A stretch of DNA of 64,000 nucleotides from Gymnopilus junonius (taxonomy: Eukaryota; Basidiomycota; Agaricomycetes; Agaricales; Galerinaceae), in contig JADNYJ010000045.1 in assembly GCA_015501075.1 (NCBI GenBank), positions 185,815-249,814 on the forward strand. Reading direction: 5' to 3'. Both the position numbers and the translations under genes were made by a program. Each line of letters opens with the position of its first letter. Within the stretch, counting starts at the first letter, position 1. Under the pieces are notes generated by a model that was not told where the DNA came from, searched no databases, and was given only the letters and a program-made list of their open reading frames with translations. Positions 21,804 through 34,830 of the stretch are shown here, in pieces.

Positions 21804-24800
21804 ATGGGTCATCCTGATGAAGTCGACGTCATTGTTTGTGGTGGTGGGCCCGCAGGTGTGTCTTTCAAAGTCTTCATGAAGACGACATTGTATACTGACC
21901 AGGGCATGTAGGATGTGTTGTTGCTGGTCGTTTGGCATATGCCGACCCCAGCCTTAAAGTGATGCTCATCGAAGGCGGCGCCAACAATCGAGATGATCCT
22001 TGGGTTTATCGGTAAAGTTTTGTCCCTGCCACTTTCAGCAAATGTAGCACTGAATACGTCGCAGCCCTGGTATTTACGTTAGGAATATGCAACGCGATGG
22101 AATGTAAGCATTTTATCGATCCTTCACGTCATCTCAAAGAATTCACAGTCGGCAGCAACGACAAGGCCAAGTTCTACGTCGACACCATGCAGTCTTCTCA
22201 CCTGCGTGGAAGGCAAAGTATTGTGCCGTGAGTGTAACTCAACCATTTCAGAAGTAGAATATTTTCTGACATAGCCATCTCAGATGCGCTAATATCCTCG
22301 GTGTGCAGCACTCTTTGGATTGACAAGCAGATGCTAATTTATGTTGCAAGGCGGTGGAAGTAGCATCAATTTTCAGATGTACACCAGGGTATGTCAACAT
22401 ATACAGGTCCAATTGCCATAGCTAACGCTACATTTTAGGCTTCGGCATCAGACTGGGGTTAGTGTTACAATGCGAGCTCGAGATCAATTTTTGATTGTAT
22501 ACTTTAGACAACTTTAAGATGCCTGGCTGGACCGCAAAAGGTGCTTGAGTGTCATAAATCTCTGGAAAATGCTGACCTGATGATATCTATAGATCTTCTT
22601 CCCCTCATGAAGAGGGTAAGTTTCACTTTCTTTTTGGAATATCGAAGTTCTAATCGCGCGTTTGATAGTTGGAGAACTACCAGAAGCCCACCAACAACGA
22701 CACCCACGGCTATGATGGACCAATTGCCATTAGTAATGGTGGAACTATCACCGCTCTTGGCCAAGATTTCCTGAGAGCATCTGACGCTGTTGGCATTCCT
22801 TTCACCGGTAAGATAGTGCATATATCTATTGTTTGAATGTAGTGCTTAATACTTGCTTTAGACGATCTTCAGGATCTTGACACCTCCCATGCTTCTGAAA
22901 TTTGGGCCAAGTACGTCAACAGGCACACCGGAAGGCGCAGTGATGCTGCGACCGGTATGAGCTTTTGTCAACCACATGTAGAAACTATCAACTCATTTAA
23001 TATGCCAGCTTATGTCCACAGCGTAATGGATGTCCAGACCAACTTATATTTGCGCACCAATGCTCGAGTGTCGCGTGTCATCTTCGAGGGGACGAAGGCT
23101 GTCGGCGTTGCTTATGTTCCAGCCAGAAATCGTGGCCATGAAGGTCAATTGATGGAGACTATCGTCCGTGCCCGCAAAATGGTCGTTATCAGCTCTGGTA
23201 CGCTCGGAACTCCTCAAATTTTGGAACGCTCCGGTGTCGGAAGCAAAGAATTGATGGATAAGGTGGGTTTGACAAGCGTCAGTGACCTTCCAGGAGTCGG
23301 GTGGGTAGTACTTCAAAAACTCTATAATGCAGTTATTGACTTTCAAGCCCTACAGAGAGCAGTATCAAGATCATTACACCACTTTGTCGGGTAGGGATTT
23401 CTTTTGTTACTTCTGGAATTTTCTTTGATTGCTCTAATCAGTCTACCGTGTCTCCGAGGAGAGTCAAACCCTAGACGACTTCCTCCGCGGCGACCCCGAA
23501 GCTCGCAGAGAAGTTAGACCAAACTTTTAAAGTGATACAAACCCAAAAATAACTAACCCGACGTCTCGTAGCTCTTCAATGAATGGGAGGTCAGCCCTGA
23601 GAAGGCAAGGCTTTCTTCGAACGCCATTGATGCTGGCTTCAAGGCAAGTCTCCGCGCTATAAATTCACCAGCTAATACTGGTAAACCAAAGTTCACGCTA
23701 AGCTGTTTCTCACAGATTCGCCCAACCCAAGCCGAACTCAAGGAGATGGGTCCTGAATTCAACGAACTGTGGAATACTTACTTCAAGGATAAGCCGGATA
23801 AGCCTGTGATGTACGTCACCCCTTCTCCAGGTATTCTTCAGATGCTAAATCCCCCACAGGTTCGGTTCGATCGTCTCTGCAGGTAAATAAGTTGACGGCA
23901 TGCCTAATAAATTGTTGTAACCGTTATCACAGCCTATGCCGACCACACCCTTCTTCCTCCCGGCAAATACATTACCATGTAAGTTAGTCTCTTGATCTTA
24001 TCCTTCGCCTATCTCACAGGACGCCGAATCACAGGTTCCAATATCTTGTGCGTAATCGCTACTTTTTCGGTCGTTCGCGATGCCGTATTTATACGACCTG
24101 AAATAGGAATACCCCGCCAGCCGAGGCAAGGTATGCTTTAGCTTGCTTCCAAAAGAAAAATCCGTAGAGACTGAGCTAACGAACTTTGGCGTCTTCAGAT
24201 CCACATCAGCTCGCCAGATCCTTATAAGGCGCCCTTCTTTGACAGTGGCTTCATGAACAATAAGGCTGACTTCGCTCCCATTCGTTGGAGTTACAAGAAG
24301 ACGAGGGAGATCGCCAGGAGAATGGATGGTGCGAAGTAGAATTGAATTGAACCCTTTCCAGTTGTCTGACAGACGAATCTAGCCTTCCGCGGAGAGCTCA
24401 CTTCTCATCACCCACACTTCCACCCCGCATCTGAAGCAGCTGCACTCGACATCGATATTCAGACCGCCAAGAAGATCCTTCCCGACGCCTTCACCACCGG
24501 TCTTCATATGGGTAAGTAGATAGCCAGAAAAATAAAATTTGATCTTGCTGAGTTAGAAAACAGGAACCTGGCATCGGTATGATTGACATGGGTTTGTCAT
24601 ATGGACGATTTTATTAAGCAGGTAAATTCTAGCCCCGGAGAGCCTTATGACGCCGACAAGGTCCACAAAGACATCAAATATACCGAGGAAGATGATAAGG
24701 CTATCGACGACTGGATTGCAGGTTTGTCTTGCGGCGAAAAAACCGAAAATTAGTTTGTCCTGATCTATTTGTCTCTTCCTTTCAGACCATGTCGAGACGA

Positions 24801-25363
24801 CTTGGCACAGTCTTGGTAAGATCTTACTGCCTATGATCGCTTTCTTTGTGTCGCTCATTCCAATTCATAGGAACTTGCGGTAAAATTTCTCACTCACGTA
24901 TGACAAACACTTAGCTAAATGGGGCATATTTTCACCAGCTATGAAACCTCGCGAAGAAGGTGGTGTTGTTGACAGCCGCCTGAACGTCTATGGTATAATT
25001 CGTTACTACCTTTACGAAATGTGGGCGAAATTTTGTGACACGTTGTGATCCAGGTACCCAGAACCTCAAGTGCGTTGACTTGAGTATCTGCCCGGTGATT
25101 ATAAATTTCTTTCACTCGTTTCTGTGTATTGAATAGTGTGTAGGACAATTTGGGCACCAACACGTACTCGTCGGCCTTACTTGTCGGGAGAAGGGAGCAA
25201 ACCTGATTGCGGAAGACCTAGGTAAGATTAGGCAGTGTCGTCCACTCAACCAATTTTCTAATTCTTTTCGGAAATGAAAGGCATCAAGATCAAGACTCCT
25301 CACGCCCCTGTACCTCATGCACCCATTCCGAAGGGTGCTCCCGCGACCCAGCAAGTCCGCTGA
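21804..25363 (+). CDS. GMC-family alcohol (methanol) oxidase
   Basis: An FAD enzyme that oxidises short primary alcohols to aldehydes and makes H2O2; in brown- and white-rot fungi it is linked to use of lignin-derived methanol. The N-terminus (ATG 21804) has VDVIVCGGGPAGCVVAGRLA, the FAD-binding GxGxxG fold. Then come the GMC signatures CANILGGGSSINFQMYTRAS and SSGTLGTPQILERSGVG. Near the end TTWHSLGTCAM supplies the catalytic His, followed by NLGTNTYSSALLVGEKGANL. It ends HAPIPKGAPATQQVR with TGA at 25361-25363. Many short introns interrupt the gene, and the joins I tested (22230-22360, 24510-24650, 25050-25145) are in phase, so it appears intact. The whole protein resembles basidiomycete alcohol oxidases of about 650 residues rather than aryl-alcohol oxidases. 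Confidence 0.9.
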
Positions 25364-25559
25364 TTAAAATAAGCTGGACCGTAAGCTGGTTGAGGTGCAG
25401 ATTGCTGGGCTTGTTGGTGGTGTGGTCTCGTGGTATATGGTTCGAACAAATGTCATCGTGCTGTGTTAAATCGTGTAACAATTTGTAAATGAATTATGAT
25501 TTTTATTGGTGTTCTTTGACGTACAAACGTGGATGGCATTTCATATCAGAATATGGGAA

Positions 25560-26576
25560 TTACATTTCTCCGCATTCTAGCAGGGTAGACTCGTCAGGAA
25601 TACGGACGACAAATGAATAGTACCGACTGACCTGTAATTTTGACGACCAACTTCGGCCTGTTATTGGGACCCGTCGCCACGTTCTCGATCTTCCTCAGAG
25701 TCAACATCCCATCGATGACCTTTCCAAAGACAACGTGCTTTCCATCCAAAAAATCGCACTTCGCGGTAGTGATGAAGAACTATAAAAGGCGTATTAAGAC
25801 ATTGCATGTAAACACAATAGATTTGCATACTTGACATCCATTTGTGTTGGGCCCTGAGTTAGCCTATGACGATCTTAAATCTGACTGCGCAAACAGAATA
25901 GACCGATAACAAAACTTGCCATTGATAAGAGACCGGGTCCGGTATGCTTCTCTTGAAAGTTTTCGTCCTGGTTGGAGGTATTTGGGTAAACGGCAGGTGG
26001 ATGGGGCAACCAACAAACCACTCACCGGAAATTTATCCCCATAAATAGAGAAAGATCCTGTTCCATCTCCCTTCAAAAAATCTCCACCTGGCGGCTCCGC
26101 ATTAAGATATTTGAGTAATTCATGATTGGGGCCATAGCTTGCCTTGACACATAAAATTAGGCACCCTAATGTGTTCTATAAGTCACAAGTTATGTTTATG
26201 TACGATGGCCATATGCGTACACTCTGGAGACAAAAGTCAAAAGACACGTTCGATTCCAATAGATTATAGACATACCGATGAAAAGTTGCACCCTTGTATC
26301 CCTGTGGCCTTGAATTAACCCTATTTAGACATTCACTTAAGCGATGCCAACTGCAGGTCGACGCAAATTCCACTCACCGGAACTCTCCAGTGCATAGTTG
26401 CCTGAAATTTTCTGCCGTTCTAGACGAATATCAATCACTTGTTCCATCATTGGTCGTATGTATGACAAAACATACTTGGGTACGATATCACTAAATAGCT
26501 CCATTTTCAGCCTTCCAGCAGGCGTTTCTCCGATATTGATGTCCATAAAGACGATAGGACGCGTCGTAGAGGACAT
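25560..26576 (-). CDS. Cyclophilin (PPIase, CypH-like) with an altered core
   Basis: The family catalyses cis-trans isomerisation of Pro peptide bonds; the CypH type is linked to the U4/U6 snRNP. Exon 1 starts [20 protein letters not shown] (ATG at 26576; an upstream in-frame Met is less likely). In-phase exons then give [95 protein letters not shown] and the end TGECGEM. Between TFHR and GDFLKG the family has about nine conserved residues including the active-site Phe and Gln. Here I find only a 20-nt candidate exon (26223-26204) reading VYAYGH in phase. The intron after LLSM appears to use a GC donor (GCAAGT). Expression is plausible; normal isomerase activity is doubtful. Confidence 0.8.
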
Positions 26577-27921
26577 CGTCGCGGCGGGTTGGTGGTTGGT
26601 GGTGGTTAGAAGCAAAGAGCAAATCGCCGCTTCAAAGTTTGAGACCCCGGAACGGAAATGCTTAATGTGGCTATGTCGCGGACTCGGTACGACCACCATC
26701 AGATTTTGGCACTTCCTTGAAAAATTTCTGTCACGATGGCCGATTCCGTGTTATCGATGGATGACAGAACACGATGCCCAGTGCTTTCTGGATTCGACAT
26801 TTTCAAAAAGACTGCTAATATCTGTTTTTATCGATGTTGGCCCTGCCTTAGTCCGTTACGTGCGACTTGGACCATTCAATTGCGTCTGCCATACACCATC
26901 CAGTCCCAATGCTCACTACGCATGTCCATTTCGTTAGCGGTCGCCCACAAACTTGTCATGACAGGCCAAAAACGTGACTTCACCTCAGATTTAGTGTGAC
27001 CGTCGCTGCTCGCATAATGCCTTGCTTAGTTGCTACCCAAGGACTCGGGAGGGCTCCCTGAGAACTTTGCAATGCGAACCTGTCTTTCCAGTTTGGGCTG
27101 AGAGGGGTCATACGGTGCAATCTTATCGTCATTTTGTCTGCCTAATGTCCAATCGAGGTTATCGGCGGTATACCTTTGCCCATTGAGCACCGTGGCGTTG
27201 CAGGCCCCGCCACCCAATGAACGATACTGCATGGCAATGGTCAATTATATGATTCGGCCGAATAAGTTCAATGTTCATCCCCAAGATTTTCTTGCACCAT
27301 CTGGTCCCGGACATTGTTCAATTTTATCCATTATTTCCGTTTCAGAGTCGAGGCACTGTTGGGCATTCCGACTGATTGCCTCCCAACTAAGCGAATACAG
27401 CCCACGAAACTTACGTGATCTTCGCCTTGCCAACCTTGGCCTCGCTAAAGGCGCCTTTTCAGGGCCGTACTGGCCAAGATTCAGTACAATCTAGAACGTC
27501 CGACAGACTGCCCACAAATACAACGTCATCACTCTCGGGGATATTCTTCGCTTCTATGTATCTGAAGTCCTGGGTCCACTTCCCCTAATTTTTATTAGCG
27601 CGACCGCCGGTCGCGCCTCATGCATTTAACTTCAATCCCAACATCCCAACAGGGGATACAAGAAGCGGATGACCAGTTTAACACATCCAGGGACCATGGC
27701 GGTCTACAACTATTTCCATACCAGCGGATTGCGTGGTCAGAATGTCAGGAAAAACATGTCGATCTCGCAATATCACTATCTGTGGGTCTGTGGGTCTGCA
27801 GGGTTTAGTCTTTTCCAGCCGCCCACGAGGTTAACCGAAATTTGCCCTATAAAATAGTCAAATAAAAGCGTAAGAACTCTCGAACACCCCTCCCAACTGA
27901 CTTTGCTCACTCACAAATACG
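26577..27921. other. Intergenic between cyclophilin and terpene synthase 2
   Basis: The two genes are divergent, so this holds both promoters. A minus-strand frame at 27026-27244 (MTIAMQYRSLGGGAC onward) is not recognised. A TATA-like ctataaaat at about 27847 lies roughly 75 bp before the terpene synthase start. Confidence 0.4.
27598..27616. promoter_or_regulatory. Perfect 19-bp palindrome upstream of terpene synthase 2
   Basis: GCGCGACCGCCGGTCGCGC is a perfect inverted repeat with a 9-bp arm, about 305 bp before the ATG. CGG/CCG-bearing palindromes are typical binding sites of fungal Zn2Cys6 regulators, so a regulatory role is possible. I have no evidence beyond the sequence. Confidence 0.3.
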
Positions 27922-29231
27922 ATGGCAGCATTCCCTGTACTTCAATTCACTCTTCCCGACCTCCTTGCTAACTTTCCATGGCCCCGCAATCTAAGCGAGT
28001 ACTACCGCGAATCCAAAGCCGACTCCAGCGCTTGGACGGAATCTTTCCATCCCTTCGACGATGAGGGTCTCAAGGGCTTCAACGTATGCGACTTCAGTGC
28101 GTTCTCCCCGTCCGTCTCTTTTGCTATACGTAATTGATCATTATCCTTTCAGACCTGCTTGCTTCTCTCGCTTATGCTCCCCGAGAGAAAGGTGAGATCC
28201 TTCCTTCACCCATATGGTGTTCGCTTTGCCGATATCATTAATCTATCATCACTTTTCCAGAATTGATCAGGCTCGGCTGTGATCTGATGAATCTATTCTA
28301 CGTTTTCGACGAATATACCGACATCGCGGATGGTGACGGAGCCGATAAGGTTCGGGATATCGTCATGGACGCTTTCAGAAACCCACACAAGGAAAGACCT
28401 GCGGGAGAACTCCTGTTAGGCGCCATGGCTCGCGAGTGAGTGTCACTTTTCCTCCGCAGTATGCCCGCAGGCGCTAACTTGGTTGTCCATATCAGTTTCT
28501 GGATGCGTGCTTCCAGCTACGTCTCTCCTAGTGCCCACTGTCTGGAGCACTTCATTCATGATTTCGACACCTACACGGCTGCTGTCGTCAGAGAAGCTGA
28601 CGATCGTCATAAGCGCCGGTACCGCAGCTTTGAGGATTATCTGTCGATCCGGCGTGATTCCTCTGGTTGCCTTCCAAGCTTTGCACTTTGTGAATTCGGG
28701 CTCGACTTGCCCGAAGAGGCATTCCATCATCCGAGAATGGCTGCTCTCCGGGAGCAAGGAACTGATTTGATAGCCATTGGCAATGTGCGTCTCACTTTTC
28801 CTTATTCATTAATGGCGTTACACCTCCGTCCTTCAAGGAACGTTTCAAACTAATTTTTCATTTGACAGGACATTGACTCGTATGCCATGGAGAAAGCGCG
28901 TGGTCTGGAACTCCACAACTCCGTCGAGTTGGTCATGGTCGAGCAGAACCTGGATGTGCAAGGCGCTATCAACTGGCTTGAACAGTACGCTGCCGGCGTT
29001 CACGCTGGCTTCCTCGACAACGTCGCCAACATGCCGTCTTGGGGCGAGGATGTCGATCGCAGAGTCAAAATCTATATCGACGGCATCGCCCAATGGGTTC
29101 GTGGCAACGACGATTGGACCTTCGAAAGCGGCCGCTATTTCGGAAGCAGGGGTTTGGAAATTCAGAAATCGAGGGTTATGACTCTCCAGCTCGCTGCTGG
29201 TAGCAAAGGTTACGTCAAGAAATCTGCCTGA
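27922..29231 (+). CDS. Sesquiterpene synthase 2 (class I, protoilludene-synthase-like clade)
   Basis: Cyclises farnesyl diphosphate. Five exons at 27922-28096, 28153-28191, 28261-28435, 28496-28784 and 28869-29231 join in phase to 346 residues. The metal-binding motifs are DEYTD and NDIDSYAME (NDxxSxxxE, split by the last intron after N), and WTFESGRYF carries the Arg-Tyr sensor. CDFNLLASLAYAPREK and RLGCDLMNLFYVFDEYTD strongly resemble delta-6-protoilludene synthases. Intron positions and most of the sequence match the minus-strand copy at 3529-4809. The main difference is after DEYTD, where this copy has IADGDGADKVRDIVM and the other MMKSSFEVEKVRGVIL. Both copies look functional. The product cannot be stated from sequence. 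Confidence 0.93.
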
Positions 29232-29632
29232 CGAAATCTCCTTATCTTTTTTACCCCTTTCCTTTTGAATATCAACCTCTCAGCAAGATAACCAATTATA
29301 ACTTCTTATTTCATGATGTTCAATTAAATGTGTGTATTGTGCCATTTTTTACCTAGCCCATTCTGCTTTATCTTATCCTCGACAACGCATGTAGTTTTGA
29401 GATTTTTGGACTTTGTATAACGTCGTCGCAATTCCTACGCAAGTTGAACGTTTAGATTCTCCTCATGCATATGTAGCTGTGTCCTTCGCAGTGTATATAC
29501 TAGGTTTCCGTTTGGGTATATCTATGTGCTTGCAAAATAGTTCTACTGATATACAATTATGTTTCTCTTTGAATGATCCTTCTTCCAGTAAGTATGGTAT
29601 AAGTCGTCCTCCCCCGATGCTCTGTAAATCCA
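29232..29632. other. 3' regions of two convergent genes
   Basis: AT-rich sequence between the stops of terpene synthase 2 (plus) and phosphomannose isomerase (minus). No gene is seen. Confidence 0.5.
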
Positions 29633-31145
29633 TCACTCCGTCTCCACAAATGCACGATAAAGTACCAACCCATCCTTGTCAGAGTTCACGAACTCGACCC
29701 CAATGGCGGCGCCAATGAAAAATACATCTCCCAATCCAATCTCAAGCGTCTCCTTCTCGGTGTCCTTGTTCGCTTTCTCTTGCACCCATTTCACTTGGCC
29801 ATTGCCTTCCGTAACGATGACAATACTCGGTCCGCCAAGCGGAGGATGCGCCTCCGTCTTTTCTGATGATATCTTAGTTTGCACAACGGAAAACTCAGGT
29901 ATGGGAGGGTCATAAAGTGTCGAAGATAATGGAGAAGCAGGAAATCGGAAAGAGTGGGGAATGACAAGGTGTTTAGTCGGAGGCGAAGCGATATAGGTGA
30001 GTCCTGAGACTAGATTGGGTACATCTCGCAATTTAGGTGTGAGTCCAGCGCGAATGACGTTGTCCGAGTTGGCCATGCATTCCATACAATCTAAAAGAAA
30101 TACAAAGAGGTCAGACTAAAATAGCATAAGATTAGACGGAAGTAACGGTAACAACAAACCTCCAGAAATATAGGCGTGCGGTTCACCTGCGCCAAGGAAG
30201 ATAGCCTCGCCCGGACTCATGTGGACGTAGTTGAGCATGAACGCGCAGAATATGCCCACATCTCCGGGGAACTGGCCGTCAAGTCTTAGCACAAGCTGCA
30301 CAACATCGTCATCCTCGCCTTTGTTCACTCTTCCATTCTTATAGCGTGTGACGAGCGCCAGTAACTTCGACTTAACCTCCTCTTCTGGAGCTGTCATCAG
30401 CGCAACAAAAAAGTTCTTCAAGGTGATTTTTTCTTGGGGGTCAGTGGGATTTGCGGAATCTGACAAAGAGGAAAAGTCGTCTGCGATGAGGGGCGGAATG
30501 AGACTCTTGAACTCGGGCGTGCTGTTGAGATATTTAGCGATGTCGGGTAGAGGACGGAAGCCACATAATGCACGGAAAGGTGTTATTGCCAGAGCCATTT
30601 CGGGTTTGTGATTTGGATCTTGATCATAAAGGTAAGCGCAACGTCTTCCTATTCAATTCGAATCCAAGAATGTGTGCTTCGTCCTACACACCTTTGTAAA
30701 TATCCGGTTGCTGCGCATGTAGGATTTCTGCCGTTTCCTTGTCTGGATGTGTTTGAATACTCAAAGCCTTCTCAATGGAGAGAACTTTGAACAGAAATGG
30801 AAGATTTCCGTCCGCGCAATCAAACTTCTCAATGACTTGGGTTCCGATGAGTTCAGATTGAGCTGTCAAGTGTTCTGACAGAATCTCGTTGGATGATCGG
30901 ACGCGCGACGGCGACTTGGGGTGCGTTCCCATCCACAGCTGGTATAGGTCCGAGTAAGCAATGAAATAATATGCTCCAGCTGTCCTTGGGCGTACCTCTG
31001 CATATGGCATTCCTTCATCGATCGTGAATCCCGGAATTTGTGACGCTGCAGCAAATTGGGCAACTTTCGAGCTCTTTCCTACTTTACCCCAGTCGTATTG
31101 TTGAGTAGTAGGAACAAGCTTGAATACAGAGGGTCTTTCCGTCAT
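29633..31145 (-). CDS. PMI1: Mannose-6-phosphate isomerase, type I
   Basis: A zinc enzyme interconverting fructose-6-phosphate and mannose-6-phosphate, the first step toward GDP-mannose for glycoproteins, GPI anchors and cell-wall mannan. Four exons (31145-30996, 30938-30692, 30618-30160, 30090-29633) join in phase to 437 residues, the normal length. Zinc-site residues are visible in LSIQTHPDKETAE (Gln and His), in HKPEMALAITPF (Glu) and in the cupin stretch HMSPGEAIFLGAGEPHAYIS. The conserved SDNVIRAGLTPK follows. The N-terminus KLVPTTQQYDWGKVGKSSKV is also typical. No lesion is seen. It converges with terpene synthase 2. Confidence 0.95.
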
Positions 31146-32800
31146 GATTCGGCGTATTGTCGTCGTTGTCGTCGATGGCGAAGGCAGAGGTGGAGGAATT
31201 GCATTTCAAAGGAGCAATGACGAGGCAGTCGATAAGATCTCCCTTCCGAATCAGCTGATGACACCGGGCCGTTTTTGCCAGCCAATCAGCTCAGCTGACG
31301 TAATCAAATTTCGGAAAACGAAGTTTTGAGTGTTGTTTGAGTGTCTACCTTGCCCTCCGCCACCATCATCGCTGCCTATTTGTTTGAATCACCCCTCTTT
31401 TGCGCGGGCAGTGCAACCCTTGAAAGTGACGGATCTACGCAGCAGTCAATTTAAATTAAGCTTACCAAATGATTACCGCATAGCCAGGACGGAACTCACT
31501 TGACTAAAGTCGCAGTGGGGCGTGCGTTTTGCCGATAATATGAACAGGTCAGTCTGAAGAAGGTAGGACATCGGTGTTATATCAATGTGAAGCTAATACA
31601 ATTTATTTTATGAACCCCCCCGAAGATAGTGCGGAACCCGTGATAAACCCGTGCATTTGCCCAAGGCCACGATGAATACTCTGCCATCGGGTTGAGAATA
31701 TTGGTTGAAAGAGCCAACAGACCGGCACCGACAACATGCTAATGCCAAGACAGCTCAAAAACTCACTCAGGGCTTTGGAAGCAGAAAATTAGAACCCGTG
31801 GCTTGCCAAATGCTAATTCAGGCTCTTTCGAAGGCAAATGTGCCACATGTCTTGTACATGCAAATGCCGAAGACGGACGAAGTACAGAAGACGGGCATCA
31901 GCATTGAACACACGTGGACCTCGCATGGTCCACTTCATGTTGATCGAATAGGTTGCATTCAATGTTAAGAGCGGTCCGTCTCAAACCTTCCGTCGATCGA
32001 GCGTTGAAGAGTCGGAAAAATCGTGTCAAATAGCGGTAGCGCCCGAGAAGGATGGATTGATCCCTCGACGAAAGTCTGATCTTCAATTAAAAGGACCTTG
32101 GCTCCGCAAGTATCTGCCCATTTCCAATATACAAACCGTTTTAATTCACTCTGTCTAGTCAAATTTCAGGTGTAAGTGGTTGAAACAGAAGAGGTTTGTT
32201 GTAACTTCCGATGAGCTCTGGACCATTTTCGGGTACGCCCGTCGGGACCTTGGTATTGTCGGAAAGGTCATCAAAGACGTGGATGATACAGTGGTACTTA
32301 AGTCCATTCTTTCTTTCCCCTACTTCCAAAAGTCAAAATTCTTAACTAGTAATAGTGATATCCTCAAATGTTCAAAGCGCATCGATTTGATGATCAGGAA
32401 AATAAGGTGCCATGTGGCCCAGACGACAGCTTCTGTTTTGTCTGAAATGGACCTCGGGCATTCTTCGCGTTGGATTTAATGCCAGCTAGGACTTTGTCAA
32501 ATTTTTCCTTTTTCGAAACTCTACACTACTCCGGCAGCGCCCGATGTACTACGCTCCAGCGAAATCTGGGCTTTTCGACCTAATGAACTTATGACGTTTC
32601 GTTTGACGTGCGGAAACCAAATGCAATACTTAACTACTTGTAATTTTCCGATGCATCCCTTCTTGTCGCTTCACGGGGTACATCACGCGTCATGATTTTC
32701 TTCCAGAGTAACCGGATTTTCACCGTCAGGCCCTGTATAAAAGTCAACACGACTACAAGCAACATTCACTAGGTCATTCAAGACTTCCAATTTGATCACC
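31146..32800. other. Intergenic between PMI1 and the xylanase
   Basis: About 1.65 kb between divergent genes. Short frames at 31705-31968, 31898-32162 and 32180-32479 show no motif. A TATA box (tataaaag, about 32736-32743) lies some 60 bp upstream of the xylanase ATG. Confidence 0.5.
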
Positions 32801-33935
<1,135 letters not shown>

Positions 33936-34080
33936 AATCATGAGTGCTGAGCAAGTAAGAACAACTACAGTCTTCTGGTAAAAATTGGCGCGGGTAGTTA
34001 TTCATGTTGTCCCTCAAAGGCTAGCTAATTCGACCATGATTGTTCCTCTCCCGAGCCATCACTGTGAAGAAGGTACACAA
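33936..34080 (-). pseudogene. Scrap of a WD40-gene 3' end (copy A)
   Basis: Minus-strand reading ends DGSGEEQSWSN, like DGSEDEQSGSGQP at the end of the WD40 gene at 37470-38766. The 3' flank is also shared: aagaacaactacagtctt occurs here near 33957 and again near 37409, followed in both by ggtaaaaa. Only the last codons and the 3' flank remain, so this is a duplication remnant. Confidence 0.55.
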
Positions 34081-34830
34081 CACGAAAGAAAAGATGCCCT
34101 CTTTCTGTACGGCCAATAAAAGCCCACCTGCGGCAGTTGTGGTATGTACAGTTAATGTTAGGAATACCTTTGATCCTTTGCTGGTATACGTGTGTCATGT
34201 GACAAATACATATACGGGTGTTCCAGTCTTCAAACAAGTCTCGGAGTCCGCAAAACATGTTGGGCCCTTTGACGCCCGAGCCCATTTTGGGCCACCCAGT
34301 TTTTCCCAAGTCATCAAAAGGGTTTATTCCGGCCAGACTCCTCATCTTGGCCCACAGCACGGTCCCATTATTACTGGGTGTCTTACCACCTTTGCCCTTC
34401 CCAGGGACTGGAATGCAAGACATCAGCACCTTGCAGCAGCAGCGGCTCTATCGCAACTTGACGCATGACTTCCACCTTACAGCCATACATTTGGCAGCGC
34501 GGATTTGGGGTATTGTTCGCCGTACCTTTTCTCCTTTTTCAACACTCCAAAATCTATTACCCTATCTACCCATCTCTCTCATACTATCTCTTCTTCCTCT
34601 AACCTCCACATTTCCTACTTGTAATTTGCCAAATACTCCCCATACGACGCGCTGACGAGGTAGCATAGTTACCTAAATTTTATATAATGTAGTCAGCCAA
34701 AATTGATTCTAATTCAACCTCTTTGGAACAACCCCCCAGCCTTCTGACCAACTCCAGCCTTCGCCTCCGCGCTAGTAGCACCATCAGCCATTAGCCTTAG
34801 TAGTACCTATCACCCATCATGCATCATAAC
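34081..34830. other. Intergenic, no gene seen
   Basis: Overlapping frames on both strands (34040-34468, 34218-34655, 34025-34429) show no known motif. Confidence 0.4.

Noticed and set aside
25430..25460. ggttcgaa motif that could be a tRNA T-arm
   Set aside because: No acceptor or anticodon stem can be formed around it. No other convincing tRNA was seen in the window.
21804..29231. Terpene biosynthetic cluster made of the alcohol oxidase and terpene synthase 2
   Set aside because: The oxidase looks like a general alcohol/methanol oxidase. A cyclophilin lies between the two genes and no P450, transporter or regulator was found, so I do not claim a cluster.
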